Below are positions 1 through 9,754 of a stretch of DNA of 64,000 nucleotides, piece by piece. Below the pieces are notes generated by a model. The model was not told the DNA's origin. It worked only from the letters and a program-made list of their open reading frames with translations, and did not search any database. Location of the stretch: positions 124,001 through 188,000 of the forward strand of contig JAKEKT010000054.1 of the NCBI GenBank assembly GCA_021495925.1, written 5' to 3'. Position numbers and translations under genes: made by a program. The first letter of the stretch is position 1; each line of letters starts with the position of its first letter. The stretch is from Diplodia intermedia. Its lineage: Eukaryota > Ascomycota > Dothideomycetes > Botryosphaeriales > Botryosphaeriaceae.

Positions 1-413
1 TATAGCGGCAAGGCTGGAAGTGGTGATGGTGTGAGCTGGACGTTTGAGGTGGAGCATGACATGGCCATCTTCAAGGTGACCGGGAAACCTCCAACGACGG
101 CGAGCATGACGAGCAGCGCGAGATCGGCATCTACGATGGTCTCGACTTTTGCAACGCCGACAAGCAGCTCAATGGGAGGTCCAGCGACCACGACATCGGC
201 GGGGACAGTTGGGCAGTGGGGCCAGTGCGGAGGACAGGGCTACTCAGGGCCCACAGCAGTAAGCCCAACTCCCCGTCGATAGAAAGACTCCGGAACGGTT
301 GGGCTGACGTTTGCCAGTGTGTGTAGTGTGCGAGCTCCTATACATGTTATGAGCAGCATGCATGGTACTCGCAATGCTACCTGAGGGCGTTCGTTGTCAC
401 GGCGTATTCCTGA
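1..413 (+). CDS. Secreted carbohydrate-active or cellulose-binding protein, C-terminal part with CBM1 (5' end outside window)
   Basis: Only the C-terminal end of the gene is present. Exon 1–258 encodes the end of an unidentified domain, then a Ser/Thr/Pro-rich linker of about 40 residues, then the start of a fungal type 1 cellulose-binding domain (GQWGQCGGQGYSGPTA). An intron at 259–326 (GTAAGC...TAG) is inferred because reading through it gives a stop, whereas splicing gives the rest of the domain (CASSYTCYEQHAWYSQC) and a stop at 411–413. The four CBM1 cysteines and aromatic cellulose-face residues are then all present. Linker plus C-terminal CBM1 is the usual architecture of secreted plant-cell-wall enzymes. 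The catalytic part lies upstream; the visible stretch VSWTFEVEHDMAIFKVTG did not let me name its family. Expected location is extracellular. Confidence 0.8.
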
Positions 414-1782
414 TTTTACATGATGTTTATCAGGTAACGTGGTCTGCATCAATGATTGGCATCCGGAGCATGATTCTGGAGAGGCGCGATTCATGCGTGC
501 ACCCCCGCCCTCGTGGCCGACGTCATACCAAGTGCGGAATGCGCCCACCGACAGACCGCAGCAGCCCGTAAACCTGCTGTTGAGGCGGCGCGGCTGCTTC
601 AGAAAAAGCGGGCATGCAGCGTCGCCGTCGGTCGGCTCCTGCCCAATTCGGGCGCGGGGCTTTCTGCAAGGCACCGAGCTACGCCGGTTGCGCTGGCGAA
701 CGTTTCCCGAAGCCGCAACGCCGCACGGGAATGGACCGGAGGACGCAGGAGAGAGAGGCTCTTGCCGCCACGTTTGCGAGAACGCGCGTGCTGGACTGGC
801 ATGCGTCTGGGGGCCTGGGGGCCTGGGGCAGATCCTCCCACCTACACGGCTAAACGTGGCTGCAGGGTGCATCAACCGGCCTGGCTAGAATGGTGGCGGG
901 CTGCCCCTCCAGAGCGGGTGGGCTGGTCTGAGTACCGCGTAGCATGCGGCGCGGGAGACGGCGTGGGCTCGGGCTGGAGAGGCCTGCGGCGGAGGTTTGT
1001 TGCGGGCTGGCGTCGCGTGCCCACTGCCCAGCCAGCGGGCGCGGCTCTAATTTCGGCGTCGGTTCCTTGCGTCTTCGCACGATCGCCAGCAGCAGCCAGC
1101 CAGCAGCCAGCGCAGCGGGCGCGCCCCGAGGCAGTGTTCAGGCGTCAGGCAAGGCAAGCCGCCGCCCAGCGCATCTTTCGCATTCACGAGACGAGAGTAG
1201 ATTGCGCGAGCGTGTGCGTGAGCGCGGGCAAGCGAACGGCGAAGGTGAAACTTCGACCTTAGCGGGAAGCGCCGCCACGCACCAGGCCCGAAGCTGCATA
1301 GGGGCCAGGATGCGCACGTTCTGCGACGCCCATCCCATTCCCATTCCCTCCGCACGACGAGCCCTAGATCTCCCTGGCCGGCCCAGACCACCCGCCCTGT
1401 CGTTCCCTTTTCTGCGCCCGCCTCCCACTCACCACCAGTCCTTCGTTTCCATCCGAGCTCGTCCCAGCTGCTGCTGCTTGCGCCCTCTCCAGCCTCGCGC
1501 CCACACCGCACTCCACGCCGAACCACCGGCTGATCGCCCACTCGAGCCCTCGCCTACCTAGCCTCTTGCCTGATTGTGCGGAGATCTTCAGCCCCCCCAT
1601 TTCCGCTCGCGCTATTGCCCGGAGGCTATTGTGCCTGATTGTTCTCGCCCTTAATTGCTCCCGTCTCCCGGGCCGTTGGACCACTCTTCCGATTACACAA
1701 TCGCCCTCACGACAAAGTCTCTGCCAGCCCTACCGCAGCCTCTTCAGCCTTCAACGTCATTGCTACCACTATTGCTACCACC
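414..1782. other. Intergenic region, no gene seen
   Basis: This stretch holds the 3' flank of the CBM1 gene and the promoter and 5' leader of the small gene that follows. Several overlapping ORFs run through it on both strands, but they come from high GC content, show no domain, and none has a convincing splice pattern. The last 250 bases are pyrimidine-rich, as expected for a fungal core promoter and leader. Confidence 0.6.
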
Positions 1783-2095
1783 ATGGGTCTTATCGAGAAG
1801 CTGCAGGCCAGTGAGTGCCCCCTTTTCATCCCCATTCACCTCACTGTGTGACCGAAACACTGACGCCGGCACTGCAGAGCTCGAGCTCTACCGCCTCGAG
1901 CAGCGCTACACGCGTCGTGAAAAGCGCACTACCTTCATCAGCGACGCCCGATATGTCGACGGCGAATACGTGTACAGCGGTAGTGGCCCGTCGTCGCCCT
2001 ACTCCAGCACGTCTGGCTCGACTTCTAGCCGCCGCTGGAGCAAGATGCCCACGGCTGCCGTCCGCGAGTTTACTGGAAGGTCGACGCGGTCATAG
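1783..2095 (+). CDS. Small conserved fungal protein (81 aa), function unknown
   Basis: Two exons, 1783–1810 and 1878–2095, flank an intron that starts GTGAGT and ends CTGCAG. The spliced product starts MGLIEKLQAKLELYRLEQRY and continues with a charged RR/EK-rich stretch, a DARYVDGEYVY motif and a Ser-rich tail, 81 residues in all. The ATG sits in a CACCATGG context, which supports the start. From memory, this N-terminal motif is shared by short hypothetical proteins in many ascomycetes, so it is a real gene rather than a random ORF; no function is known to me. The first 30 residues could form a basic amphipathic helix. There is no signal peptide or membrane segment. Confidence 0.8.
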
Positions 2096-3695
2096 ACTTA
2101 CTCGTCCTAAGCGATCCTCCTGGCTGTAGCGAGGCGAGTTCACCCGAGGGGTCAAAACACCTTAAGACCTAACTCTTGCGCGGGGTTTTACCAAATGGAA
2201 GAGCGAGGAGGAGGAGGAGGAGGAGGAGGAGGAGGAGGAGGACGTGAACGGCAGCGCCGATCAGAAGAAGCTGAGTATTCGCTTCGGCTCGCTATCGAAC
2301 GCCAGGGGCAACCCGAAACAAAACTTCGGACGACCACGATGGCCATGGCTGCAGCTACCCCCGCCTGGAGCGAGTGGACGAGGCTACAGGAGGCCAGCAC
2401 CGGCGGCGCTCCTTGTTATGATTCATCTGAAGCATTTGCGCGCATTTTCTTGGACGCTTCCACAGACGTGTCCGCAGCGAGGGAGCGATCCGTTTTCTCT
2501 TGTCTGCCTTTTTTTTTTTTTTTTATGAGGACCAAGCCAAAAAAGCCTTCTTCTTTGTGGCTGGGTTCTCGTACCCACCCACTTGTTTTGCTGCATATCT
2601 GGTTTAATCGGCGCAGGATTCTAGACCCGGGTCAACACGACGACTTCCGATCTTTCTCGACCATTCTTTCTTCTTCCTTTCGACTTTCTCTCATTCATGG
2701 TCGACAGTTCAATTTCCTTTGTTACCAGCAGACACTCTTCGATACCACGTCTAGCTAAGGCTCAAAAGTCCAGAAGTCGATAGTGCGAGCTTGACAAATT
2801 CTAGCCTCGCAACGAATAGAGCCATTGAAACAATCAGCTGTTGTGATCGTCGCCGAAGCCAAGGATGCCTCTACAGTGCACGTTCTTCATGCTCAGGCCG
2901 TGGCCGCCGAAGGAGGGAAATGCATCCTAGGGAGGGACGGAAATCATGCGGGGTAATAGCCATTGCCCGAATCTCACTCCTTCCTCCCTCGTAGCCACCC
3001 ACACCCACGCACATCAGCCCGAAAACGGTGACGTAGGATTTTAGCTGGTGGCAACAACTCAAATAGCTTCATCTTCGGGACCCTAACTAAATCACCGCGT
3101 ACACTCCGGAGGCCCAGTAGTTCCGCTTCCTAAGCAACGATCATTACTGATCCGACGATCTGCATGCCTTTGTAGAAAAGAGGAAGCAAAAACTTAGGAT
3201 GGACGCCATGTATGCCACGTGCGCAGCAATCGTGCTGGGGTCATCCTTGGTAGCGAGCGGGTTGTGCCCGGCGCTGGACATGATCTGTTATTTGCTTTTT
3301 GCTTACCCTCCCTTGCTTCGCCCTATCATCGTCATTCAGTTGCTGGGAAACCAATCCCGTTCCTAGTCATTGCCTTCTTGTTCTCCGGAGAGTCGGGGAG
3401 CAGAGGTGTCCTGTTGCGCTTTGTACTCCGTTGTTACCGACGTTGAGAGAGGTGGACGGGCGATGTATTGAGGGAGAAGCACCAATTACCCCCCTTGGCG
3501 ATCGCACCTACCAACATTATTGTCAACTTTCTCCACATGCCCAATGGCCAAGTAATCAGCAGTCTAAGCTCGCTTGTACTCCGAAGGATTGAATTCCTGA
3601 CCCTATTTGCTTATCTATTTGCTTAAATCCCCTGTCTTCCACGTCCAGATTGTCGACACGTCGGTGCGTAGTGCGCGCTCGCACGGCCTCTCATT
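2096..3695. other. Intergenic region between convergent genes, no gene seen
   Basis: The two flanking genes end towards each other here. The interval contains a GAG microsatellite (2205–2242) and a run of 16 T (2509–2524). I found no ORF with conserved-looking sequence and no RNA gene. Confidence 0.6.
2205..2242 (+). repeat. (GAG)n microsatellite
   Basis: About twelve to thirteen perfect GAG/GGA units lie 110 bp after the stop codon of the 81-aa protein, probably in its 3' untranslated region. The G-rich strand is the transcribed (sense) strand. Confidence 0.95.
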
Positions 3696-4725
3696 CTAGT
3701 AGTCATCATACCTAGCCTCGTCCCTACCCTCGTCGTAGCTCGCTTCCAAGCCGTCGCCGTAGTCCTTGACCTCGTCGCCGAACCGCTCGACATTACCGAC
3801 GCCCTCGCCGACCCACTCGGCCGCATTTTCGGGTGCGTCCTCGACCGCCTCGACCGTGTTGTCCCAGCCCTGTTCGACGTTGTTCTCGGCGTTGTCCCAG
3901 CCTTGCTCGACCTTGTCCTCTGCGTTATCCCAGCCTTGCTCGACGTTGTTTTCCGCATTGTCCCATCCTTGCTCAACGTTGTTCTCGATGTTGTCGAGGC
4001 CTTGTTCGACGTTGTTCTCGGCGCGATCCCAGCCCTGCTCGACATCGTTCGGAATGTTCTCGACGTGGCCGACGGCCTCACCCGTCCAGCGCGCCGCGTC
4101 CTCGGGGAGCTCCTCGACATCCCGCTCGGCATGCTCGGCCTTCTGCTCGAGGCGTGCCTTGTCTTCGTCCCAATCGTCGGCTGCTCCGAGGATTGTGGGT
4201 CAGCAACCAATGCATTGAGCCGATGAGTGCAGTGTAGCCAAGAGGGAAGGAAGGGCAAAACCGACCAACTTTCTCCCCCTCATGCATCAACAGCGCACCG
4301 CCCGCCACGCCCGCCGCCGCGCCGACGGCGCCGTACATCAACCCGTTGCCGCCGCTCGACTCCTTCTCCTCAACACGCTCTCCACCGCCACCACCGCCGT
4401 ACCCACCATCGTACCCGCCGCCGCCGCCGCCGTATCCGCCGCCGTACCCGCCGCCGTATCTGTTGCCACTGTAATCCTGGCCCGGCGGCGGGGGGCCGCC
4501 CTGGTAGTACCCGGATTCCCGGTAGCTGCCGCCCGGGTGCTCAAAGGTGCGGGCGCCGGTTTGCTCGTTGATGAAGAGCCAGCGGCCGGCGTCGCCGTCC
4601 CAGCGCGCGACCCACGGCGGCTGGACGTACGGCGGCTGTGGCTGTGGTGGTTGGCCGCACGGTTCCAGCGGTTGTTGCTGCCCGGCATGGGCGAATTCGG
4701 AAACGAGGTCGCCGATGAGGCCCAT
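3696..4725 (-). CDS. WW-domain protein with Gly/Tyr-rich segment, hydrophobic Gly/Ala segment and 11-residue repeats (314 aa)
   Basis: Exon 1 is 4725–4266 and exon 2 is 4180–3696; the intron (GTCGGT...GAGCAG) was placed by frame. The domain order is as follows. A WW domain lies at about residues 35–65 (PPWVARWDGDAGRW...GARTFEHP, two Trp and the terminal Pro visible). A Gly/Tyr-rich low-complexity stretch follows (about 70–120). Next is a Gly/Ala hydrophobic segment near 130–150 (GLMYGAVGAAAGVAGGALL) resembling a glycine zipper or membrane insertion. An acidic/basic helix then leads to six tandem 11-mers of the type VEQGWDNAENN, and the tail is acidic. WW domains bind Pro-rich ligands; 11-mer repeats often form lipid-associating amphipathic helices (LEA, apolipoprotein and synuclein families), but that role is inference here. 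Fungal proteins with WW plus Gly-rich and Gly/Ala segments are known to me only as uncharacterised. Confidence 0.85.
3846..4043 (-). repeat. Six tandem 33-bp units encoding 11-mers
   Basis: Six in-frame 33-bp units encode VEQGWDRAENN, VEQGLDNIENN, VEQGWDNAENN, VEQGWDNAEDK, VEQGWDNAENN and VEQGWDNTVEA. The DNA units differ mostly at third positions, so the array is old and maintained as protein rather than a fresh slippage product. Confidence 0.9.
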
Positions 4726-5425
4726 ATTTATTTCTGTGGATGGCTGATGGTACTGTCTTTGGGGCTGGTCGTGGCGTGGAGGTACTGTTCAATGGGGAAA
4801 AAGAGGGGGGACCAGTGAGCGTGTGGCGGGAAGAGCTTCGGCAGCTGTGTGGATACTGCGCCAGGGCACCTGTGACACGGCGGGGCTTCCGGAGACACGA
4901 GGGACTGGCGGAAATACAAAGGGGGGTCTTGATGCGGCGGGTATATCCTTAATAGAGGGAAGATACGAAGCGCTTGCAAATTTCAGGGCAGGATGATCGG
5001 ACTGGGTCCAATCTCGGCTCCGATGGGTTAAACTTCCCCCATTCCATCGGATGTCGCGGCGCGGAACCCAGTGACCCTGGCGTTGATCTGAAGCCGCGCT
5101 TATTACGTAGCTGTGCGGGTTTTCCCCGCATTGGCAGCTGGAACGTCGGATTGTGCCATCATATTCGCTTCCGGTCAATCGTGTGCCAGGGTGCCGGTTC
5201 CAAGAGACGCGGGGAACGAAGCGGTCAGGGCGAGACGATCATCACTCCGCCAAGCTCAGCCCTGAAGCTTATCAAAGCTTGTATGCCACTCACGTTCTTC
5301 TTTTTGCGACCTGAATCATATTGGTGCTCAAATGCGGGCTATCAAAGAGATTGGAGAATTGCTGGGCGTATGGAATGAGTCGAGATCCCGCTGTTGCTTC
5401 GTGCCCTGCCGACCTACAACTTCCG
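4726..5425. other. Intergenic region: promoter of WW gene and 3' flank of P450
   Basis: Both neighbours are on the minus strand, so this 700-bp interval holds the WW-gene promoter and the P450 terminator. No ORF here is convincing. Confidence 0.6.
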
Positions 5426-7219
5426 TCAGCATAGAACCCTCTCCCGCCTCCTCACCTCGATCCTCGCTTTGCTTGGAGGTACCGAGACGTCGCTTATCGT
5501 CACATTCTCCGGCCGCTTTTCCAGCGGCTTGATGTCGTACTCCATCGCCACGTGCGCCAGCACCAACTTCATCACGTTCGCCGCGAAGAACCTCCCGGGA
5601 CACGCATGCCTCCCGCGACTGAACGCCAGAAACGTATCGCTCGTCGTCGACATGCTCCTTCCCTTCCCGGCTCCTCCCATATCGTCCCTCTCCTCCGCCT
5701 TCTTCGCCTCTCCAACCACAAACCTCCACCCCTCAAACTCCCCAGCACCTGGCCCGTAGACATCCTCATCCTTCTGCATCTCCGATGCCGCCACGCCCAC
5801 CCACGCGCCCTTCGGCACGACTGCTCCTTCGCCGGGCAATGTCACGCCCCCCTCGGCCACGACCTCATGCAGCAGCCCCCTACCGGCGAAAATATCCAGC
5901 CGCATCGTCTCCTTGAGGAACGAGTCCGCGCGTACCAGCTGTAGGAGCGACGGTCGCGTCCACGTGCCGCCGTGCTCTCCCAACACAGTCGAGGCTTCGT
6001 CCCGGAGAGTGCAGAGAGCTTCGGGGGACGGGGGTGAAGGGGAAGACGGATCAGCCGGTCCGATGGCGTCGAGCGACAGAGCAGCAGGAGAAGGAGGAGG
6101 AGGGGGACATGCGCTGAGATTGAGTAGGGCGTTGCCGAGCGTAAGGTGGATGGTTGGGATGGCGGCGAAGCCGAGGAGCAGCTGCAGGCGGGCGGCGATG
6201 GTGGCGGGCAAGCGGTCGGAAGGAGAGGGAGAGGCAAGGGCGGATGCGACGTGATACTGTAGAAGGTCATTCGGCTGACCTTTTTTGGGCAAAGGCGGAG
6301 ATGAGGATGACGAGAGTGTGGTCAGGCGACGCTGGATCAGCGGCAGGAGCTTGCGGTTCATACTCCAAGCGTGGTAGCGAACTGGCAATGCGACCAGCGG
6401 CCCTAGCAGCGGTCGGAGGGCGCGGGGCGCAAACAGGGCGAGAAGCCCGGAGCAGGCCGTCAGCATGGTGGAGAAGGCGCCTGTATGAGCAAGGAAATCG
6501 GAGTCGCGGGTCAGCTCCTGGCCGAAGAAGACGCGGGTCGAGATGCGTGTGGAGATGTGCTTGACGGTATCCAAGACGCAGACGGAGCGGAAGTTGGAAG
6601 TGTCTGTTCCCCACGCATCCGCCAGACCGGCGCGGATCTCGTCGGCGATGTCGGAGGTCAATGCGGCGAGATGTCGATTGAGATCAACTCTGATCGTGGA
6701 TGCATGGAAAACCTCGTCTGCAGGGTGGGCGGGCAGAAGATATCTCGATTGCAACATCCGCGACATCATCTTGGGTTGACTGACACGGTCCTCTGGCTGC
6801 CGCAACAACCAGGATATAGAGGATGGTGGAAGGACGACAACTTCCCGAAAGCCGATGTGTGGTGATATAAAGGCCTTGCCCTTTTTGCTGTACTGATTCA
6901 AGACCTCAGTAACAAGGAACTCATGTCGTAGACGAGGAACGAGTCGATTTCTCTCTCAGGAAACGTCTTGGATCACGGGCAAGAGCGGACATCGGCTTAC
7001 CTTCTCGTACCCTTCCTTCAAATACTCATGGCCATACTTCGCATCACGCAAATGGGCCCTTGGCTTCTGGAGCCACTCACTTCGGAGCCCAACCCATGGC
7101 AACGAATCAGGCAGGGGTGTTGGAGTGGAACAGCGCCGACACAGGGCGATGATGAAAAGCAACAGAACAGCCCCCAAAGAAAAAATTAGTTTGGGGGACT
7201 GATGATCCTCAATACCCAT
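5426..7219 (-). CDS. Cytochrome P450, microsomal, similar to ent-kaurene-oxidase/CYP68-type monooxygenases (561 aa)
   Basis: Exon 1 is 7219–7001 and exon 2 is 6892–5426. The intron (GTAAGC...AATCAG) restores the typical P450 junction EGYEKYSKKGKAF. Residues 11–29 form an N-terminal membrane anchor followed by the basic/Pro-rich hinge, so the enzyme should sit on the ER facing the cytosol. The K-helix ExxR motif is ETMRL (about 401–405), the PERF region reads FEGWRF, and the heme loop is FLAFSRGRHACPGRFF with the Cys ligand near 504. The I-helix region FAAIPTIHLTLGNAL lacks the usual acid–Thr pair, as I recall for parts of this fungal clade. The C-terminus (EYDIKPLEKRPENVTI) is like CYP68/ent-kaurene oxidase-type P450s. 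The substrate is unknown. No terpene synthase, PKS or other biosynthetic partner lies nearby, so a secondary-metabolite cluster is not supported. Confidence 0.9.
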
Positions 7220-7847
7220 GCTCGCACAGAGATGGACTCACACAGCAGTCAGGCCGAGCAAGCGAATCCTGGAGATGATCAGCTTCTTAGCGATAAACTC
7301 GACGGCTGCTTGATCGTTCCTTTTTCACCGACAAGTGGATGGTTGTCGTGGTTGGCGCGGGACGGATATAAGTGCTTCCATGGATCCCTCTAGGCAGCTG
7401 TTTTGCGACGGTTAAGGATCCGATGGCTCAGCGTCACGAGTCGCAGCCACACAAGCCACTTCAGCTGCAGGCAACAACAGCCGTTGTTCGTTGCGTAGCG
7501 AAACCAGATCCCGGATCATCCTGCAATTGCGAGCCGAAAGTTATGGACAGACATGTGTGGAGCGGGATGGAAGACGTTCAGAATAATAATAGTACACCGA
7601 CTTATCCATTCCGCAGAGTTCGGGGAGTTTCTGGGGCCGAAGGCAATCGAATTGCATGGCATACGATGCATGCAGGACGACCCCGCCGATCCCCAGTGTA
7701 AAACATAGTTCCGAAGAGAGGTGTCAGTCAAATCTTTTCAGTCGTTTGGCTTGCTTTGACAACCGGTTCCGCAAAAACAGCCCGATCTTCGCTGTCCGTC
7801 ATCCAGCCCAGGCATCGCCATTGTGACTGAAGAAAAACGACACCTAA
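7220..7847. other. Intergenic region, P450 promoter
   Basis: This interval holds the presumed P450 promoter and the 3' flank of the nucleotidyltransferase gene. I see no gene. Confidence 0.6.
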
Positions 7848-9754
7848 TCATGCCTTCGCAGCTTCGCTGTCAGTCTCTTCCTGCCTCGCCGTCACTTCTC
7901 CCTGCAGATCCCCGGGCACTTCCTTCGCAGTCTCACTGTCACCCTCTCCATAAACAACCACCGGCACTTCTAGGGCTTGCCTAGAGAGTGGGTACTGCCG
8001 ACCGAACGCGACAAGCTGTTCCCTTCTTGCCTCCATCAGCTCAAAGCTTCTGCCAACCAAAGGCGTAAGGAGCAGCGAGCCGTCATCTCTTTCGAGCTTC
8101 TGGTACAGTTCTTTGCGCAAAGTCTTCAAAGTCTCCTGCAGGTGCTTCCAATTAAATGTTTTGCGTCCTAGGTCGTTGGTATCGTCGGCGGGATCGCGAA
8201 GGCAGAAAAGATAGGGTTGGTCTTCGTTTTGCAAGCCGATTCTTCGTTGTGTTGCAAGTGTCTATGAAGTATTAGCACATGGATCCCAACTCTTGCAGGA
8301 GATAGTACCCGTTTCTCGTTCTTAGACTGCACGGGCTTGTTCTCAACCTTTGGCCAGATCGCCAAGGGTGCTAACGAGATCCAGTTGCTGGTTGCGTCAA
8401 AGTCGGAGTAAAAGTCCAGGACAGCGAGGAGCTGCGTAGCGGGATCATCATGAGCTGCAGGCGGTCCGAGTTTCATGCCTGCAGCGATCATATAAAAGAT
8501 GCTGTAAGAGGCAATCCCTCCTCTGAAGACATCACACAGCCCTCTGATTTCCAACATATGCCTGAAAAGCATGTACAGAGTGCGAATGGCAGGTAACTCC
8601 TCCATGTACTTCGCCGCAACCTCCCGTGCGTGGGCCGTGTCGTTACTGGAAACAAGCTGGACGTCGACGCTCGTGGGGGCGTGCTGCATTGAGATAAGTG
8701 GATATCTCGCGTGACGGAGGAAAACAAGCATGAAGTTCTCATCTTTCTCGTAGAATGGGAAAACCTGCTGCAGGGTTGACGTATACTCGTTTCTCCTGCG
8801 GTACTTGGGAGCCTTCTTTGCATCACTCTCTTTTTCGACTTCCGGATTGTAGATACGGAAGTCGATATCGGAGGTAGCAGTGGCCAACCCAGTCCGTTGG
8901 GAGCCAAAAATCTCGAGCTGAAGATGTTGAACCTTGCGACCCTGCCCCGAGACGAAGCGAGACCACGTTTCGCGCGTTTGATCCACGACAGCAAGGCGTC
9001 CGGCATGCTCTTCGGGCGTGGGTTGGACATATTTTGTGAACGCCTCTATCTCGGCCCGAAGTCTATTGCAAAGTCAGTAAGTCAGTAAGTCCGTTGCAAT
9101 GCGTGGGCCAGACCTCTCCATTGATGTGGCACCAGACCGAAGAGATGATGCGAACCAGGGTAGATCTTCATCCCTGACATCGTCTCTGTCATGCAGCGGC
9201 TCCACGTATTGACCTAGGTAATCGGGCGGAGGCACCACCCGGTCCGGAGCGTCGGGAATTGCCACCCGCTTGAAGGTCCTCCCGGTATTCTCGGTCTTCC
9301 CAGTAACTGACAACCGCTTGAAGGTCTGCCCGGTATTCCCAGTCTTCCCAGTCTTCCCATTCTTCCCATTCTTCCCATTCTTCCTTTCCTTGGGCTGTTC
9401 TCCAGATACAGAGAGGGGATCGAAGCGGTCAGGGGATAATTCTGGCCGAAGCCAGACGGTGTTTCTGGCGTTTAGTACGGATTCTCCCTTTGGGGTGACT
9501 TTGCGAAGAAGTTCCTCGCGATTAGCACGACGATGGGCCTCCAAGGTTATGTCCAGGCTAGTGACATCGACATTGCGAGCGTGGGGGTCTCGATTGTCGG
9601 AGCGATGGCGGACGGTGGTGGAAAAGGCAGCTACGGAGCAGTGCAAGGCAGGGAGTGGGCGCGTCCTGGCCAAGGGGATGCCGAACAGGCGCGACAGCAC
9701 AGCGTAGGGGCGAAGGGCATTGCCTGCACAGCAGATGGTGCGGTCGCTAAGCAT
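7848..9754 (-). CDS. Mitochondrially targeted nucleotidyltransferase, poly(A)-polymerase/TRF4 type (602 aa)
   Basis: Three exons: 9754–9114, 9062–8309 and 8261–7848. The start at 9754 gives MLSDRTICC..., an Arg-rich, acid-poor presequence ending near AAFSTTVRHRS, a typical mitochondrial targeting peptide. The open frame continues upstream but only through a poly-Phe, promoter-like stretch. The polymerase-beta-like nucleotidyltransferase motif FGSQRTGLATATSDIDFRI (hG[GS]...DhD) supplies two metal-binding Asp, and SVDVQLVSS supplies the third. A helical PAP-associated region follows with FRHMLEIRGL and GGIASYSIFYMIAA. This matches non-canonical poly(A) polymerases; adding A or U to mitochondrial RNA is the likely job, but the substrate cannot be read from sequence. 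Exon 1 carries Lys/Gly/Asn/Thr-rich tandem repeats between presequence and catalytic core. The gene is head-to-head with TPS2. Confidence 0.82.
9266..9391 (-). repeat. In-frame repeats in the nucleotidyltransferase linker
   Basis: A 48-bp direct repeat (copies starting near 9266 and 9314, sharing CCGCTTGAAGGTC and CCCGGTATTC) adjoins several 9-bp units of the type CTTCCCATT. All periods are multiples of three, so the protein gains TGxTFKR blocks and a KNGKNGKTGKTG run without losing frame. Confidence 0.85.

Noticed and set aside
3766..4226. Overlapping plus-strand ORFs (Leu/Val-rich and Ser/Pro-rich) opposite the WW-protein repeats
   Set aside because: They are antisense shadows of the 33-bp repeats, which keep other frames open by periodicity.
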